A stretch of 40,430 nt of DNA from Clostridiales bacterium (GCA_017964005.1 JAGCSR010000022.1:1-40430), one strand, 5' to 3'; numbered from the stretch's first letter, positions 25,249-35,599 are shown. Notes: generated from the sequence alone by a model not told the origin. Numbers and translations are program-made.

Positions 25249-26985
25249 ATGATCAAAAGCATCAAGGATACTCCCAAAGAAGTTAATATGCTGAGGGTCA
25301 TCTTTATCCTGTCCCTCTTTTTGTGGGGAGGATTCCTTCCCGCTGTGTCCTGCGGTCTGACCGTTCTGCTTTCAGCTTATATAGTGTTTATGTTCCTAAA
25401 GGCAAGGAATAATGCCCAAAAGAAAGATCAGCGGCACATTAGGATTCCCATGGATCCGGTCTTTATCTTTACGGTATTGCTCGTAATATGTCTTGGGCTG
25501 GCATGTATATGGGCTGTAGATAAGGGAATGGCACCATATGGAGTCGTCAAGTTCCTGCCGCTTCCTCTGTTCGCTGCTGCACTTTATGCGACAGGAGATA
25601 AAGGCCGGGCTACCATTATCTGCGATATACCGTATATCGGAGCTGCGATGACGGTCTTATCGGCGATCCTTGCGCTGATCCCCGCCATAAGGAGTGAATT
25701 TATAGTATTCGGAAGGCTTGCGGGATTCATGCAGTATTCCAATACCTTCGCGGTGCTCTGTCTTGCAGGTTCGGTAATACTCCTTTTGAAAGAAACATCA
25801 GATCCCGGCATAAGGACGGCTGTTACCGTGCTTATACTCTATGCCGGGATAATACTCTCAGGCAGCAGGACCGTGTTCATGTTATGGATCCTGTCTATCC
25901 CGGTGGTATTGATCATCAGGAGAAACAGGAAACTTACGCTCCTGATCCCGGGTGGTGCGGCATTCTTTATAATTGCGAGCATCCTGTATGTTGCCGTATC
26001 GGGACGATTCAATGCCATAGGAAGGTTCCTTAACACTTCATTGGAGGAAAGTACATTCCTGGGAAGGTTTCTGTACTATAAAGACTTGATCCCCGTGATA
26101 CTGTCCCATCCCTTCGGTCTGGGGTACAAAGGATATCAGGTGCTCCAAACATCATTTCAGACCGGAGACTACAATGTCTTATATGTTCATAACGATTATC
26201 TGCAGGTGTTCGCCGATGCGGGATGGATCCCGGGGATAGCCGCACTTGTATGTTTGTTCCTTGGGATTAAGAAGATCATTAAGGATCCCGCAAAGCTCGT
26301 TCCTGTGATCATCATCGCTTTGCATATACTGTTCGATTTTGATCTGCAGTCGTCAGGGATATGCTTTGTCATGATCGCACTCCTGTCATATGATGATCCG
26401 AAAGAGATCAGGATATCGTCCTGCCCCGTTATCGTATTGCTTTCTTCGGTTTTCGCCTTGATGAGCATTTATCTCGGCACAGCAGATGTTCTTCATCTTG
26501 GACATTTGAACGATGCGGCTCTTGGTATCTATCCTAACCATACTGACGCACTTACGGAAGTCCTCGAAAATACAGAGGATATAGATGTACTGGAAAGCTA
26601 TGCCGACCGTATCCTGAAGGTGAACGGGAATTGTTCGATAGCGTATTCTGCCAAGTCCAGGGCTCTGTTTGCCAAAGGCGATGTGCAGGGCATGATCGAC
26701 AATAAGCTCAAAGCGATAGCAAACAACAGATATGAACTCGGCGAATACGAAGACTTCGTCGACTACCTTAACCGTTCCGTTGAAGTCTATATTGCCAAAG
26801 GAGATGAAGCCAGTGCGGTAATGTGCATCAGGTATATCATAGCAACGGATGATATGGTCAATGATGTCATAAAGTCCACATCCGATATGGCATGGAAGAC
26901 CAACGATTCTCCTTTCCTTGACTGGCCTGATGAGTACCGGGCCCTCATAGATGAATACAAACAACAACTCGGCACTAATGGCTGA
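25249..26985 (+). CDS. O-antigen ligase/Wzy_C family membrane protein
   Basis: A 578-residue protein with about ten hydrophobic segments in residues 15-410. A large loop in the middle carries the Wzy_C-type stretch HPFGLGYKG followed by VHNDYLQVFADAG. Residues 430-578 are soluble, with helical repeat-like (TPR-type) character. Such proteins join or polymerise glycans on lipid carriers or transfer them to proteins on the outer membrane face. It follows the LRAT fusion by 6 bases, so the acyl cluster may serve an envelope glycan. ATG 25249 has no clear ribosome binding site; ATG 25288 is an alternative start. Confidence 0.8.
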   Translation: MIKSIKDTPKEVNMLRVIFILSLFLWGGFLPAVSCGLTVLLSAYIVFMFLKARNNAQKKDQRHIRIPMDPVFIFTVLLVICLGLACIWAVDKGMAPYGVVKFLPLPLFAAALYATGDKGRATIICDIPYIGAAMTVLSAILALIPAIRSEFIVFGRLAGFMQYSNTFAVLCLAGSVILLLKETSDPGIRTAVTVLILYAGIILSGSRTVFMLWILSIPVVLIIRRNRKLTLLIPGGAAFFIIASILYVAVSGRFNAIGRFLNTSLEESTFLGRFLYYKDLIPVILSHPFGLGYKGYQVLQTSFQTGDYNVLYVHNDYLQVFADAGWIPGIAALVCLFLGIKKIIKDPAKLVPVIIIALHILFDFDLQSSGICFVMIALLSYDDPKEIRISSCPVIVLLSSVFALMSIYLGTADVLHLGHLNDAALGIYPNHTDALTEVLENTEDIDVLESYADRILKVNGNCSIAYSAKSRALFAKGDVQGMIDNKLKAIANNRYELGEYEDFVDYLNRSVEVYIAKGDEASAVMCIRYIIATDDMVNDVIKSTSDMAWKTNDSPFLDWPDEYRALIDEYKQQLGTNG

Positions 26986-26988
26986 TGG

Positions 26989-26997
26989 TGGTATAAT
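26989..26997 (+). promoter_or_regulatory. Promoter for the SLH surface protein (extended -10)
   Basis: TGGTATAAT starts 4 bases after the preceding stop codon. It has a perfect TATAAT (26992-26997) with TG-N before it, but no recognisable -35. The leader to ATG 27068 would be about 65 bases. No strong hairpin terminator is visible between the two genes. Confidence 0.5.
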
Positions 26998-27067
26998 ATC
27001 AAGAGGGAAAGATATCTGAATACAACATAATAATCTATCAAGATCTTAAGGAATGGAGATTCTCACC

Positions 27068-30000
27068 ATGAAGAAACTTATTTCCAGTGTTTTGGCATCC
27101 GTTTTGTTCGTTGCGGCATGGGGTGCTGTATCTTTACTGAGAAGTGTTGACGTTAATGCTGCTGAAGCCGATCCTGAGTGGGATTCAGATCAGATGTTTG
27201 ATTCTGACCAGGTTTTCGAGTCCAGAGTTAAGGTAAACGGAAACGTAGTCCTTACGATCGAACAAGGGGTTGTATTGACATGTAAAAAAGGAATAAGCGT
27301 TACTTACGGTAATTCGCTTACGATCAGAGGTGAAGGCACATTAAACGTTCCGATGACAGACAATAACTCCTACAATACGGGATGTGCGGGAATAGGTGGA
27401 GATCCCACCAATATCAATGCCGGAATTATCAAAATTCAGGGATGTACGCTCAATGTTCACGGAGGAATCAAGGCAGCCGGCATAGGCGGTGGTCAGGGTC
27501 GTAACTACGATGAGTATAAGCCCGGAGGAAAGTCCGGCTCGATCACCATATCAGGCGGTAATGTTACCGCAACAGGCGGTCATGATGCAGCGGGAATAGG
27601 AGGTTCTTTATACGGTGATTCCGAGGACATTACTATAATCGGCGGAACTGTAGTTGCTAACGGCGGTTCTTCTTCCGGTATCCAAGGCAGTAATGCGGCA
27701 GGTATCGGTGGAGGATACCAGGGATCTGCCAGAGGCACCATAAGGATCGATGGCGGAAATGTCGAGGCATATGGTATGGATAAGTCCGCAGGTATAGGAG
27801 GCGGTTCCGGAGGTTCTGCATCTCAGATAGTCATAACCGGCGGAACGGTATGGGCACAGGCACAGATCGCGGCTGCCGGTATAGGCGGAGGATACTCAGG
27901 AGCTGTTGATGAGGTTCTGATAACCGGTGGTGATGTTACTGCGATCGGTGGTGGCGCATACGGTACATATTTCCACGGAGGTGCCGGAATAGGCGGCGGA
28001 GACGCTTCAACAGGAGACTACTCAGGCTACGCCGGAAGGATAAGGATATTAGGTGGTAAGGTCGATGCCACTGCCGGAGGAGAAGCCGCGGCGATAGGCG
28101 GAGGATACAGAGGATCATTCGGTGAGATCTACATCTGTTCTGAGGTCAAGGCAACTGCAGAAGGCGGAGGAGCTGCCATAGGTTCCGGTAAAGATGCGGC
28201 TGCGGATGCGGTAATGGCGTCATATCTTAGTTTTGGTGAAAATGGCGGAACGGTTGACACACCTCTTAATGTAACTGTTTCCGGCGGTGTAGGTGCTGCA
28301 CCTTATTCAACTGCCGGAGGAACGATTGAAGTGCGCATATCAGGTTCGGTTAGTGATGACCTGATATCGGTCGACAAGTATCGCGGAAGCAGCGTTTCCG
28401 TAATAGGACCTTTTGTTGACCGCTATAGCAGACATGTTTTTGCCAATAAATCATATTTTAACCAGGATACGGGACTTGCCGATGCATCCGCGCTTGATGA
28501 TACGACACTGGTAGCTGCGAATCTTCACGTAGAGTTCAGGCACCTTGACAGAACATATTCGAGGCAAGAGATTTACTATAACGGATACGCAACGGAGATC
28601 CCTGCTCCTGAATATCAGGATGCGGTAGAGTTTCTCGGTTGGTATACAGATGACGATACTCCCGTTCTGTGGCCATTTGAAAGTGGCAGGATCACGCATG
28701 ACCGCGTTCTGAATGCGCGTTGGAGATATGATTACAACATAGATTTTGCAACGGATGAAGGATCCGGATCTATGGATACTGTTTTATTGCGCAAGACAGG
28801 AACTTTGACACCTTATGTTTTGCCTGAGCCGGGATTTGAGCCTGATAGTGGCCGCGCGTTTATCGGCTGGAAAATCGAAAATACAGGAGATATCTTTAAG
28901 CCCGGTGATACGATTCAGATCACAAGGGATACCACGATATATGCTCAATGGGATAATGAATACACGGTCAAGTTCTATCCCCTCGGCGGATCCGGGGAGA
29001 TGTCTCCGGTCAAAGTCGCAAACAATGGAAAATATGTGATCCCTGAATGTGCCTTTGAAGCTCCCGATCCTGAGTGCGAGGCGTTTGAATGTTGGAGGAT
29101 AGCAGGCGGCGGAGGTGAACTGAACCCCGGCGACGAGATAACCGTAACAGGTAATGTTCATCTGTTTGCAAAATGGACTAACAATTGGGCAGCTCTTCAG
29201 TCGGCGATAAATGCGGCAAGCGCCGGAGAAGTAATTACACTCGATAAGGATTATAAGAACAACGGCGATTACGGTCCGCTGGTTATCAGAGAAGGAAAGG
29301 ATATCGTTATCGATCTTAACGGTCATAATATCGACAGGAACCTGAGCCAGGAGACTGAGGACGGCAATGTTATTACTGTAAAGAGTGGAGCCGTTCTTAC
29401 TATCAGAAATTCAGGAGATGCATCGGGCTCAATAACAGGCGGATTTAATAAAACTACAGGAGGAGGTATCCTCGTTGAAGGAACAGACGCAGGTAATGCC
29501 GGTAAATTGTTCTTCGAAGGAGGAAATATCCAGGGCAACGTGGCTTACCTTTTAAGCACTGACGGAAGGGGCGCCGGCATCTATATCGGACCATTTGCCG
29601 AATTTACCATGTCCGGAGGAAAGATCTCTTCCAATAGGGCAGAGAAAGATGGCGGCGGCGTTTATCTTGATAAGAATGCCGTATTCAACATGACCGGCGG
29701 TGAGATATCCGGCAATACTCTGGCTGAACAGGGAGCCGGTGTTTATGTCGCAGAGAGTGCCGTATTCAACATGACATCGGGGTCTATAGACCATAATATC
29801 GCAAAGAAATTCGGAGGCGGTGTCTATGTCGCTGCTGAAGGAAGATTCAACATTACAAACGGCAGCATAACAGCCAACAGGGTGAATCTTTCCGGAGGTT
29901 CCGGTGCCGGTGTATATGGTCAGATGAAGAAGGACAGTTATGACAGAAAATCTTTTGCCGATATCCACATCTCCGGTTCACCCGTTATATCCGGTAATCT

Positions 30001-33000
30001 CAAGACTTCTGACGACTATGCGAGCAACCTTTGCATCCAGGATCCCGTCAAGATCGATGGGCCTTTGAGCGAAGATGCCTCGATCGGTCTGACCTGGTGT
30101 GAATACATTGATACATACTATATGGATTGTGTGCTCATATCTTCCGGATTGAAGGATAACGGGACCATGGATATGTTTACCTGCGATATGGATGATCCGT
30201 TCAAGATGATCCTTAATACTGATGGGGAGATCATACTGACATGGTTTGATCTAAACCCTGTATTCCAGTCCAATTATGGTATGGGCTCAAACTATGATGA
30301 TTATTATACAGATCTCCATGTTCTTTACGGTGAACCTTATTCACTTCCCGAGTGCATGTTCTCAAAGGACGATTACGTATTTACCGGTTGGATGATAGAA
30401 ACGGATGATACTCTTTATCAGCCGGGAGATATAGTAAGCTTTACAGGGAACAGGGCAATCAAGGCATGCTGGGTAATAAATGTAAGATCTGTTGAATTTG
30501 AACTTACGCTACCGGAGTGTGCTACTGAAGTTACGACACGTTGGTATTACGGGGTGGATCAGACAAACCGTCCCCGCATCAACTATGGATTGTCTAACGG
30601 CCAGGATATCTCAACATATAACTATTGGCTGGCAGGAGAATCCTATGATCCTAATTTGGATGGCACGGCATCGATCGGTCAGTATCTAAACGGTACTCTT
30701 TACGGTGGAAATACGGCTTATGCTGTCTTCAAACTGGAATCATACGGAGCCGGAAGCAAACCCAAATCTGTATTTACTGATGATACCGTATTCACATTGA
30801 AAAATACTGACGGAGTTGCAATAGTCTCGATCACATTCAAGGAAGACCAGACGGAAGCCTATATCATCCTGACAGTTGATCTGGATCATGTTAACGGTGA
30901 TCCTTACATTTCAGATGTACATGCTCCGACCTGTGAGGTCCCCGGATACCATTTCGAAGACCGCATATGTACAAAGTGCGGAGCGTTGACAAGGATCAAG
31001 ATCGAAGATGATCCTGCTTTAGGTCACGACTACCAGCCGGAAGAAGGGTCTTATATTGCAGCAACATGTACTGCCGACGGTAAAGAAGAAGACCTTAAGT
31101 GTACAAGATGCGGCATTGTGATCACGGGCGACGTGTTACCTGCATTGGGTCACGACTATAAGGAAGTCGAAGGAAGCGGTATCGATCCGACATGTACTGA
31201 CCCCGGCAGGGAAGCTGACATGAAGTGCAGCCGCTGCGGTGATCAGACAGAAGGTGAAGCAGTTCCTGCAACAGGACACGATTGGGCTTTCGATGATTTC
31301 GTCTGGACGGATAATGGCACGGAAGGAAAAACTGCTTCTGCAAAATTCATCTGTAAGCACGATGCTTCCCACACAGATACTGTACTAGCAGAGATCGCGA
31401 CAGACGTTACCGACCCGACCTGTACATCGGATGGATTTACGATGTATACCGCATCAGTAACCGCTGATGTAAGCCTTGACGGGATGGCACATTCAGCAAC
31501 AAAGACAATGGATATAGTGCCCGCAAAGTCTCATGAATACGGCAAGGTGGAGGTCATTTGGTCCGACGACTATAGCGTAGCAACAGCCAGCCGCGTATGT
31601 TCTGCCTGCGGTGACGTTGAGAGCGAGACAGCACCCGCAACTTCAAGGGTTACCATAGAGGCTACGTGTGTTGAAGAAGGACTTGCTACTTATATAGCGA
31701 ACTTCAGCAAATTCGGACGCAAGGCAACTACAGCTGATCTTCCCATAGATCCTGATGCTCACGATTGGGATGAAGGTGTGGTTACGACTGAGCCTACTGT
31801 CGATGAAGACGGTGTCAGGACCTATACCTGCAATCTCTGTCATACAACAAGGACAGAAGTCATTCCCAGAGTAACACCTACGGCAACGCCCGAGCCTACG
31901 GCAATAACACCTACGCCGACAGATGAACCCGAGCCTACGGCAATAACGCCTACACCGACAGATGAACCCGAGCCTACGGCGATAACGCCTACGCCGACGG
32001 ATGAACCCGAGCCTACGGCAATAACGCCTACGCCGACGGATGAACCCGAGCCTACGGCAATAACGCCTACACCGACGGATGAACCCGAGCCTACGGCAAT
32101 AACGCCTACGCCGACGGATGAACCCGAGCCTACGGCAATAACGCCTACGCCGACGGATGAACCCGAGCCTACGGCAATAACACCTACGCCGACGGAAGAA
32201 CCTGAGCCTACGGCGATAACGCCTACGCCGACGGATATACCTGTGCCTACGGTAACGGCAACGCCTACGGTTACACCCTCAACAAAACCGACGGAGGCTC
32301 CGGCCGTCTCATTGAGCCTGGACAAGAAAACGGCAGAAGTAGTATGCGGTAAGACTGTTGTGATTAAAGCAGTGCTTACCGGTACAACATCGAACGTGAC
32401 ATGGAAGTCTTCTGACACCAAGGTCGCGGCAGTTGACTCTTCCGGAAAGATCACTGCAAAGATGGCAGGATCTGTCACGATCACAGCATCTGCTGCAGGC
32501 AAGACCGCGGAATGCAAGGTTACCGTGTTGTACAAGGATGTTACTGACAAGAAGGATTTCTGGTATCAGCCCACATATTATCTGACTGAATCGGGCGTCG
32601 CGAAAGGTTACGACAAACAGACATTGTTCAAGCCTGCCAACGATTGCACCCGTTCGCAGATGGTAACATTCCTTTGGAGACTTCAGGGTGAACCTGCTCC
32701 TAAGACAACGAAGAACCAATTCCCGGATGTAAAGACTTCGGATTACTTCTACAAGGCTGTCCTTTGGGCATCAGAGAAGAAGATCACGACAGGATATAAG
32801 GACGGAACGTTCAGGCCTAAGACTGTCTGTACACGCGCTCAGACAGTAACATTCCTTTGGAGAATGGCAGGAAGTCCTGCACCTAAGACATCTAAGAACG
32901 TGTTCTCGGATGTTAAGAAGAGCGATTATTTCTACAAGGCAACTCTTTGGGCTTCCGAGAAGAAGATAGTCGCAGGATATTCCGACGGAACGTTCAAGCC

Positions 33001-33076
33001 TCAGGGCAAGTGCCTAAGACGCCAGATGGTGACATTCCTTTATAAATATGATAAGTTTATCAACGGTAAAGGATAA
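27068..33076 (+). CDS. Giant SLH-anchored multidomain surface protein
   Basis: About 2002 residues. A signal peptide (1-34) ends near DVNAAEA. Residues about 108-424 contain nine A(G/A)IGGG-type turns of a glycine-rich beta-helix. About 480-703 hold three InlB B-type repeats (FIGWKI, TIYAQW), and another lies near 1062-1138. A second beta-helix region (about 707-978) repeats GGGVYV and FNMTGG. Residues about 1285-1598 carry CxxC pairs with GHDY motifs. Nine 13-residue Pro/Thr repeats (1609-1725), an Ig-like domain (about 1747-1823) and three SLH domains (about 1825-1998) end it. An adhesin or structural protein is likely. ATG 27068 has GGAG at the right distance. Confidence 0.88.
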   Translation: MKKLISSVLASVLFVAAWGAVSLLRSVDVNAAEADPEWDSDQMFDSDQVFESRVKVNGNVVLTIEQGVVLTCKKGISVTYGNSLTIRGEGTLNVPMTDNNSYNTGCAGIGGDPTNINAGIIKIQGCTLNVHGGIKAAGIGGGQGRNYDEYKPGGKSGSITISGGNVTATGGHDAAGIGGSLYGDSEDITIIGGTVVANGGSSSGIQGSNAAGIGGGYQGSARGTIRIDGGNVEAYGMDKSAGIGGGSGGSASQIVITGGTVWAQAQIAAAGIGGGYSGAVDEVLITGGDVTAIGGGAYGTYFHGGAGIGGGDASTGDYSGYAGRIRILGGKVDATAGGEAAAIGGGYRGSFGEIYICSEVKATAEGGGAAIGSGKDAAADAVMASYLSFGENGGTVDTPLNVTVSGGVGAAPYSTAGGTIEVRISGSVSDDLISVDKYRGSSVSVIGPFVDRYSRHVFANKSYFNQDTGLADASALDDTTLVAANLHVEFRHLDRTYSRQEIYYNGYATEIPAPEYQDAVEFLGWYTDDDTPVLWPFESGRITHDRVLNARWRYDYNIDFATDEGSGSMDTVLLRKTGTLTPYVLPEPGFEPDSGRAFIGWKIENTGDIFKPGDTIQITRDTTIYAQWDNEYTVKFYPLGGSGEMSPVKVANNGKYVIPECAFEAPDPECEAFECWRIAGGGGELNPGDEITVTGNVHLFAKWTNNWAALQSAINAASAGEVITLDKDYKNNGDYGPLVIREGKDIVIDLNGHNIDRNLSQETEDGNVITVKSGAVLTIRNSGDASGSITGGFNKTTGGGILVEGTDAGNAGKLFFEGGNIQGNVAYLLSTDGRGAGIYIGPFAEFTMSGGKISSNRAEKDGGGVYLDKNAVFNMTGGEISGNTLAEQGAGVYVAESAVFNMTSGSIDHNIAKKFGGGVYVAAEGRFNITNGSITANRVNLSGGSGAGVYGQMKKDSYDRKSFADIHISGSPVISGNLKTSDDYASNLCIQDPVKIDGPLSEDASIGLTWCEYIDTYYMDCVLISSGLKDNGTMDMFTCDMDDPFKMILNTDGEIILTWFDLNPVFQSNYGMGSNYDDYYTDLHVLYGEPYSLPECMFSKDDYVFTGWMIETDDTLYQPGDIVSFTGNRAIKACWVINVRSVEFELTLPECATEVTTRWYYGVDQTNRPRINYGLSNGQDISTYNYWLAGESYDPNLDGTASIGQYLNGTLYGGNTAYAVFKLESYGAGSKPKSVFTDDTVFTLKNTDGVAIVSITFKEDQTEAYIILTVDLDHVNGDPYISDVHAPTCEVPGYHFEDRICTKCGALTRIKIEDDPALGHDYQPEEGSYIAATCTADGKEEDLKCTRCGIVITGDVLPALGHDYKEVEGSGIDPTCTDPGREADMKCSRCGDQTEGEAVPATGHDWAFDDFVWTDNGTEGKTASAKFICKHDASHTDTVLAEIATDVTDPTCTSDGFTMYTASVTADVSLDGMAHSATKTMDIVPAKSHEYGKVEVIWSDDYSVATASRVCSACGDVESETAPATSRVTIEATCVEEGLATYIANFSKFGRKATTADLPIDPDAHDWDEGVVTTEPTVDEDGVRTYTCNLCHTTRTEVIPRVTPTATPEPTAITPTPTDEPEPTAITPTPTDEPEPTAITPTPTDEPEPTAITPTPTDEPEPTAITPTPTDEPEPTAITPTPTDEPEPTAITPTPTDEPEPTAITPTPTEEPEPTAITPTPTDIPVPTVTATPTVTPSTKPTEAPAVSLSLDKKTAEVVCGKTVVIKAVLTGTTSNVTWKSSDTKVAAVDSSGKITAKMAGSVTITASAAGKTAECKVTVLYKDVTDKKDFWYQPTYYLTESGVAKGYDKQTLFKPANDCTRSQMVTFLWRLQGEPAPKTTKNQFPDVKTSDYFYKAVLWASEKKITTGYKDGTFRPKTVCTRAQTVTFLWRMAGSPAPKTSKNVFSDVKKSDYFYKATLWASEKKIVAGYSDGTFKPQGKCLRRQMVTFLYKYDKFINGKG
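31892..32242 (+). repeat. Nine in-frame 39-bp tandem repeats (Pro/Thr-rich stalk)
   Basis: Nine head-to-tail 39-base units each encode EPTAITPTPTDEP or a close variant. Unit 8 has TEEP and unit 9 has TDIP. Units 4, 6 and 7 are identical in DNA; the others differ at a few, mostly silent, positions. The segment lies between the CxxC modules and the Ig-like/SLH anchor and probably forms an extended, possibly glycosylated stalk. The high DNA identity favours changes in copy number. Confidence 0.95.
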
Positions 33077-33112
33077 CTTATCGAGGAATGACATATCCTC
33101 TGAAAGGATAAT

Positions 33113-35593
33113 ATGCCGGACAAAGGCGAATATACGACATTTGAAGAGAACATAAGGAAGAGCCTTATCAAGGGGCGTGTATTAGACACCTTGGAATTCC
33201 CGAAGATCCGGGATGAATTGGTATCTTGCGCGCGCACTCCTTACGGACAGGTTCTTTGCAGGGATCTTTGTCCTTCCACGGATAGAGAACTTGTTTCTTC
33301 TGCTTTGGAAGATACCTGTTATGCGGCAGACTACATCCGTAACTTCGGGACCCCACCTTTGTCCTGCGGTGCGGATATAACTTCCCGTGTGTCCTATGCA
33401 GCAGCAGGCGGGACATTGTCCATGCCGGATCTTCTCGATATTGCGACTTTCTTTGAGTGCATCAAGGAACTGCGCGAGAAGGGACACAATGCCAGAGAAT
33501 CCGGCATCACATCTGATGCTTTGAACTATATATCCAAGATGGAGTCTGTTACCGGCAATGATGACCTCCTTGCCGATATCAGGCGGTGTATCCTGGGTCC
33601 CGAAGAGATGGCTGATAATGCAAGCTCCGATCTCATGAGCATAAGACGTGAGAAGCGGGATCTTGCAAGGAGCATAAGAGTGCTCTTGGACAGAGTTATC
33701 AGCCGTAACAGTGAATTCTTAAGAGAAGATATAATCACCATCAGGGAAGGCCGTTACTGCATTCCCGTAATATCCGACTTCAAAGGCAGGATAGACGGTA
33801 TCATCCACGGATCCTCCGGATCTGAGCAGACTATATTCGTCGAGCCCATGTCGGTAGTTGAGACTAATAACAAGATCAAGGAACTTCAGCTTCGCGAGGA
33901 AGCGGAGATAGAGAGGATCTGTCATGTATTCTCCGGCAAGATAGCCGATAATGCTTCTTCCATCGAAGAGGATAAGAAGATGATAGGAGATCTGGACTTT
34001 GCATGTGCCAAGGCCGAACTCGGACTTCGCATGGAAGGAGTTGCCGCGCGCCTGTCAGACCGTGGCGCTTTGGATCTTCGCCGTGCAAGACACCCTCTGA
34101 TCCCGTCGGACCGCGTTGTTCCTATAGATGTGGCAGTCGGAACGGATTACGATACTCTTGTCGTCACGGGACCGAATACAGGCGGTAAGACGGTATGTCT
34201 TAAGACCTGCGGACTTCTGACCCTTATGACTATGGCAGGACTCATGATACCTGCTGCAGACGGTTCTGAAGTTGCGGTATTTGACAGGGTTCTTGCAGAT
34301 ATAGGAGATGAACAGAGCATCGAACAGAGCCTGTCAACATTCTCCGCGCATATCTCCAATATCGTGTTTATCCTTAAGAACGTAAGGGGAAGATCCCTGG
34401 TGCTGCTGGATGAGCTGGGATCCGGAACCGATCCTACGGAAGGCGCAGCTCTTGCCATTGCCATCCTGGATGAACTCCGTTCCAAAGGGTGCGCCACGGT
34501 TGCAACTACACACTATAAGGAGCTCAAGAGTTATGCAATAACCGAGGAAGGTATATGCAATGCTTCCTGTGAATTCGATACTGAATCCCTGTCGCCGACA
34601 TACCGGTTGATAATAGGACGCCCGGGTGCATCCAATGCTTTCATCATATCCGAGAAACTGGGACTTCATTCCCGCGTCATCAAGAGGGCAAAAGAGAATA
34701 TGTCCGCGGACGAACTGTCATTCGGAACACTTCTTACCAAGGCGGAAGAAGATTCCAGGGAAGCCGAACGCCTTCGCTCCGAGAATGAACAGCTGAACAG
34801 GAGGCTGGCGGACAAGGAACGTGAACTTGATGAAGAGAAGCGCAAGCTCAAAGAATCCAAGACAAAGATCCTGAACGATATGCGTTCGGAACAAAAGGAT
34901 CTTCTTGCAAAGAAAGAGAAGGAACTCGAAGAAATGATAAAGGATCTCGACAGGGCAAGAAGAGAAGAAAGTCTCAAGGATGCCAGAGCAGAAGCTGACA
35001 AGGTCAGAAGGAGACTTAGATCCGGGATATCTTCCATTGAGATGGAAGAAGCGGCAGAAGACCTGTCGGACAGAGTGGCTCTTGCAGGCGAGAAGGCAAA
35101 GGAGATAGTTGTAGGACAGATGTACTATATACCGTCTCTGGGGATAACCGCAAAGGTAATGTCAGAGCCTTCCAGGGGGAAGGTCAAGGTCGCATCCGGT
35201 GCTTTGAACTGTGAAGTCAAGACTTCCGACCTTTATATGCCCACCAAAGAGCAGAAGAAACATGCCAAGACGATCTCCCAGAACCGAGCGAAGACTCAGA
35301 CCGTACAGGAGGTCCGGGAAAGGGATAAGCTCTTTGACAGCAGGCTCTCAACATCGTCCGAGATCAATCTCATCGGGATGACATGTAATGATGCCGTATC
35401 CAGATTGGAGAAATTCTTAGATGACTGTTCTCTTGCCCGAAAGAGCGAGATCAGGATAGTCCACGGCAAAGGAACCGGCGCCTTGCGTTCCGCTGTCGCT
35501 GAAGTCCTGGATAACGATCCGAGGGTCGCATCCTACAGGGACGGAGCGATAGGCGAAGGCGATGCAGGCGTTACAATTGCAAGGCTTGGTTGA
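33113..35593 (+). CDS. mutS2: MutS2 family protein
   Basis: An 826-residue MutS paralogue without mismatch-recognition domains. Members act in suppressing recombination and, in Bacillus, in rescuing collided ribosomes. The MutS-type ATPase has Walker A GPNTGGKT at 353-360 and Walker B region LVLLDELGSGTDPTEG. A long charged coiled coil covers about 535-650. The C-terminal Smr nuclease-like domain runs from about 750, with HGKGTGALR near 783. The usual first Smr motif reads INLIGM here. The start at 33113 is preceded by AAAGGATA. The CPBP gene begins 6 bases after its stop. Confidence 0.95.
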   Translation: MPDKGEYTTFEENIRKSLIKGRVLDTLEFPKIRDELVSCARTPYGQVLCRDLCPSTDRELVSSALEDTCYAADYIRNFGTPPLSCGADITSRVSYAAAGGTLSMPDLLDIATFFECIKELREKGHNARESGITSDALNYISKMESVTGNDDLLADIRRCILGPEEMADNASSDLMSIRREKRDLARSIRVLLDRVISRNSEFLREDIITIREGRYCIPVISDFKGRIDGIIHGSSGSEQTIFVEPMSVVETNNKIKELQLREEAEIERICHVFSGKIADNASSIEEDKKMIGDLDFACAKAELGLRMEGVAARLSDRGALDLRRARHPLIPSDRVVPIDVAVGTDYDTLVVTGPNTGGKTVCLKTCGLLTLMTMAGLMIPAADGSEVAVFDRVLADIGDEQSIEQSLSTFSAHISNIVFILKNVRGRSLVLLDELGSGTDPTEGAALAIAILDELRSKGCATVATTHYKELKSYAITEEGICNASCEFDTESLSPTYRLIIGRPGASNAFIISEKLGLHSRVIKRAKENMSADELSFGTLLTKAEEDSREAERLRSENEQLNRRLADKERELDEEKRKLKESKTKILNDMRSEQKDLLAKKEKELEEMIKDLDRARREESLKDARAEADKVRRRLRSGISSIEMEEAAEDLSDRVALAGEKAKEIVVGQMYYIPSLGITAKVMSEPSRGKVKVASGALNCEVKTSDLYMPTKEQKKHAKTISQNRAKTQTVQEVRERDKLFDSRLSTSSEINLIGMTCNDAVSRLEKFLDDCSLARKSEIRIVHGKGTGALRSAVAEVLDNDPRVASYRDGAIGEGDAGVTIARLG

Positions 35594-35599
35594 TGTTAT

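Noticed and set aside
31892..32242. CRISPR array
   Set aside because: The 39-bp units are directly adjacent with no spacers and stay in frame inside a surface protein.
31840..32550. 236-codon open frame on the - strand with repeated GSGSSVGVGVIAV
   Set aside because: It is the antisense reading of the 39-bp Pro/Thr repeats; the + frame has signal peptide, SLH domains and a ribosome binding site.
33094..33110. Hairpin TATCC/GGATA covering the mutS2 ribosome binding site
   Set aside because: Only five pairs with a seven-base loop; too weak to claim as a regulatory switch.
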